Of a stretch of 64,000 nt of DNA, positions 62,493 to 64,000 are shown piece by piece. The stretch's first letter is position 1, and each line of letters begins with the position of its first letter. The notes under the pieces were generated by a model. That model searched no databases, was not told the DNA's origin, and saw only the letters and a list, made by a program, of their open reading frames with translations. The DNA is from Flavobacterium sp. CECT 9288 (GTDB taxonomy: Bacteria; Bacteroidota; Bacteroidia; Flavobacteriales; Flavobacteriaceae). The stretch covers positions 2,295,501-2,359,500 of the forward strand of contig NZ_OU957226.1 of the NCBI RefSeq assembly GCF_918731615.1. Reading direction: 5' to 3'. The translations under genes and the position numbers were made by a program.

Positions 62493-63911
62493 ATGAAAAT
62501 TCTCTTAACTGGTGCCACAGGATACATAGGAAAAAGACTTTTACCCTTATTAGTAGAACAAGGTCATGAAGTAATATGTTGTGTACGAGATAAGAATAGG
62601 TTTTATTGTCCTATTGAATTTCAAAGTAAAATTACAGTAATTGAGGTTGATTTTCTTGACGAGCTTTCGGTTCAAAATATCCCTAATACTATAGATGTAG
62701 CGTATTATTTGATACACTCCATGTCAGGATCTGCCACAAACTATGACGAATTAGAAAGTTTATCAGCAAGAAACTTTGTTTCTAAGTTAAACCAAACTAG
62801 CGTGCAGCAAGTGATTTACTTAAGTGGTATTGTAAACGATCAAGCCTTGTCAAAGCACCTTTCTTCCCGAAAAAAAGTTGAAGATATTTTAACTACTGGA
62901 ACTTTTGCTACCACTACCCTAAGGGCTGGAATTATAGTAGGATCTGGTAGTGCCTCATTTGATATTATAAGGGATTTAGTGAATAAACTACCCGTAATGA
63001 TCACTCCAAAATGGCTCAATACAAGATGTCAACCCATAGCTATCACTGATGTGTTGGATATTTTAATGCGATCCTTATTGAATCCAAAAACGTTTGATCA
63101 AAGTTTTGATATTGGTGGGCCTGATATTTTAACGTATAAAGAGATGCTTTTAGGTTTTGCTGCAGCCAAAAATTTAAAAAGATGGATTTTCACAGTACCC
63201 GTAATGACTCCTAAGCTTTCCTCCTACTGGTTGTATTTTGTAACTTCAACATCCTACAGATTGGCATCGGCACTGGTAAGCAGTATGAAAGTGGAAGTGG
63301 TATGCAATGACAATAGAATTAATGACATTGTGCAAGTAAAACCTATGACGTACCAACAGGCATTAAAACGAGCTTTGATAAAAGTGGACGAAGATAAAGT
63401 AGCTTCCAGCTGGAAAGATTCTATGATTAGCGGGCGTTTCAACACGAATCTTTCTAATTATTTAAAAGTACCCAAAAAAGACTGCTTTATTGACCGCAGA
63501 AAAATGGAAATCATTGATCGGGAATTTACCATCAGTAGAATTTGGTCCATAGGAGGTGAAACGGGTTGGTATTATGGAGATTGGCTCTGGGATTTACGAG
63601 GTTTTATTGATAAATTATATGGTGGTGTAGGTTCCAGACGTGGACGAACCAACAGACATGAAATACATGCTGGTGATGCTCTTGATTTTTGGAGGGTTTT
63701 GTATGCCAATAAACAAGAGGGAAAACTTATCTTATTTGCCGAAATGAAACTTCCAGGCGAAGCTTGGCTCGAGTTTAAAATAATTGGAAATACCTTATAT
63801 CAATCGGCAACTTTTAGACCTGATGGAATATGGGGTAAATTGTATTGGTACAGCGTTGTTCCTTTTCATGGATTTATATTCAAAGGAATGCTTCAAAAAT
63901 TAATTTACTAA
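62493..63911 (+). CDS. NAD(P)-binding SDR with C-terminal DUF2867
   Basis: A 472-residue two-part protein. Residues ~1-300 are an atypical extended SDR: KILLTGATGYIGKRLLPLL, DVAYYLIHSMSGSATNYDEL, QVIYLSGIVND. Residues ~315-472 are DUF2867, with ISRIWSIGGETGWYYGDWLW, GVGSRRGRTNR, GDALDFWRV and FRPDGIWGKLYWYSVVPFH. This fusion is a regular member of cryptochrome/photoprotection clusters; the reaction is unknown. It is preceded by a terminator and may be read from its own promoter. Confidence 0.87.
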   Translation: MKILLTGATGYIGKRLLPLLVEQGHEVICCVRDKNRFYCPIEFQSKITVIEVDFLDELSVQNIPNTIDVAYYLIHSMSGSATNYDELESLSARNFVSKLNQTSVQQVIYLSGIVNDQALSKHLSSRKKVEDILTTGTFATTTLRAGIIVGSGSASFDIIRDLVNKLPVMITPKWLNTRCQPIAITDVLDILMRSLLNPKTFDQSFDIGGPDILTYKEMLLGFAAAKNLKRWIFTVPVMTPKLSSYWLYFVTSTSYRLASALVSSMKVEVVCNDNRINDIVQVKPMTYQQALKRALIKVDEDKVASSWKDSMISGRFNTNLSNYLKVPKKDCFIDRRKMEIIDREFTISRIWSIGGETGWYYGDWLWDLRGFIDKLYGGVGSRRGRTNRHEIHAGDALDFWRVLYANKQEGKLILFAEMKLPGEAWLEFKIIGNTLYQSATFRPDGIWGKLYWYSVVPFHGFIFKGMLQKLIY

Positions 63912-63931
63912 TTCTGTCAAAAATCAAAAAA

Positions 63932-63962
63932 AATACGCGTTTAAAAACTTTAAACGCGTATT
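63932..63962 (-). terminator. terminator hairpin at the right edge
   Basis: A perfect 14-bp stem, AATACGCGTTTAAA (63932-63945) with TTTAAACGCGTATT (63949-63962), has a 3-nt loop. The T-rich tract lies on the minus-strand exit side (63919-63931 read as TTTTTTTGATTTT), so it suits a minus-strand gene entering from the right. It may also end the DUF2867 gene. Confidence 0.7.
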
Positions 63963-63974
63963 GTAAAATGTAAA

Positions 63975-64000
63975 CTATTTTAAAATTCCTGCTTTGTACG
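63975..64000 (-). CDS. possible C-terminal end of a minus-strand gene (partial)
   Basis: The minus strand gives YKAGILK and a stop at 63975, just before the terminator hairpin. Position and sequence fit the tail of a gene whose body lies beyond 64000. Too short to name. Confidence 0.35.

Overview
The window looks like the chromosome of a Flavobacterium-type member of the Bacteroidota. The evidence is the AT-rich composition, TAnnTTTG-type -7 boxes with no clear Shine-Dalgarno sequences, TonB-dependent receptors, DUF4252 and PepSY proteins, SprB-repeat and MBG-repeat surface proteins, and several type IX secretion (T9SS) C-terminal sorting domains. No rRNA, complete tRNA, CRISPR array, transposase or phage integrase was seen.

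Layout. (1) 1-9.4 kb is a remodelled RNA-repair locus. It holds rtcB, an HD hydrolase and a WYL regulator around a palindromic operator. Two decayed rlaP-type nucleotidyltransferase fragments are also present. Sitting among these pieces are a DUF418 membrane protein and a 1426-residue protein with a nuclease-like N-terminus and a STAND/NACHT-type P-loop, a probable single-gene anti-phage defence. (2) 9.6-14.0 kb is a metal-uptake unit: a small secreted Cys protein, a TonB receptor and a PepSY membrane protein. (3) 14.1-16.2 kb is an ECF sigma / membrane anti-sigma-like / two DUF4252 operon. (4) 16.4-18.6 kb has an S41 protease lipoprotein and a small amidase. (5) 18.7-28.7 kb is a vitamin B12 salvage cluster: btuB behind a cobalamin riboswitch, cobC, cobS, a bluB-cobT fusion, a DUF71 ATPase, cobU and a CWC protein, with divergent btuF-btuC-btuD. 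(6) 29.0-30.1 kb has two RNA-modification genes.

(7) 30.5-52.3 kb is the accessory surface region. Three tandem tail-collar proteins are followed by a cytosolic periplasmic-binding-fold protein and a formyltransferase coupled to it. Next come two giant T9SS adhesins with 16 and 4 SprB repeats, each followed by an almost identical beta-barrel gene, and a secreted endonuclease/phosphatase-fold protein. The last ~300 bp of each adhesin, the spacer and the barrel gene form a near-identical ~1.4 kb duplication. Two gene remnants (an NPP phosphodiesterase and a T9SS cargo tail) mark past rearrangement. (8) 52.4-55.7 kb is rmuC, a small membrane-anchored protein, a thioesterase and an epimerase. (9) 55.8-63.9 kb is a photoprotection operon: TetR regulator, ABC1/UbiB kinase, DUF2256, DASH cryptochrome, second photolyase/cryptochrome, TIGR03643 protein, SDR, folE and an SDR-DUF2867 protein. 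The folate product of FolE could feed photolyase antenna pigment.

The two least-described assemblies are the STAND/nuclease gene inside the RNA-repair locus and the collar-binding protein-formyltransferase-adhesin-barrel block.
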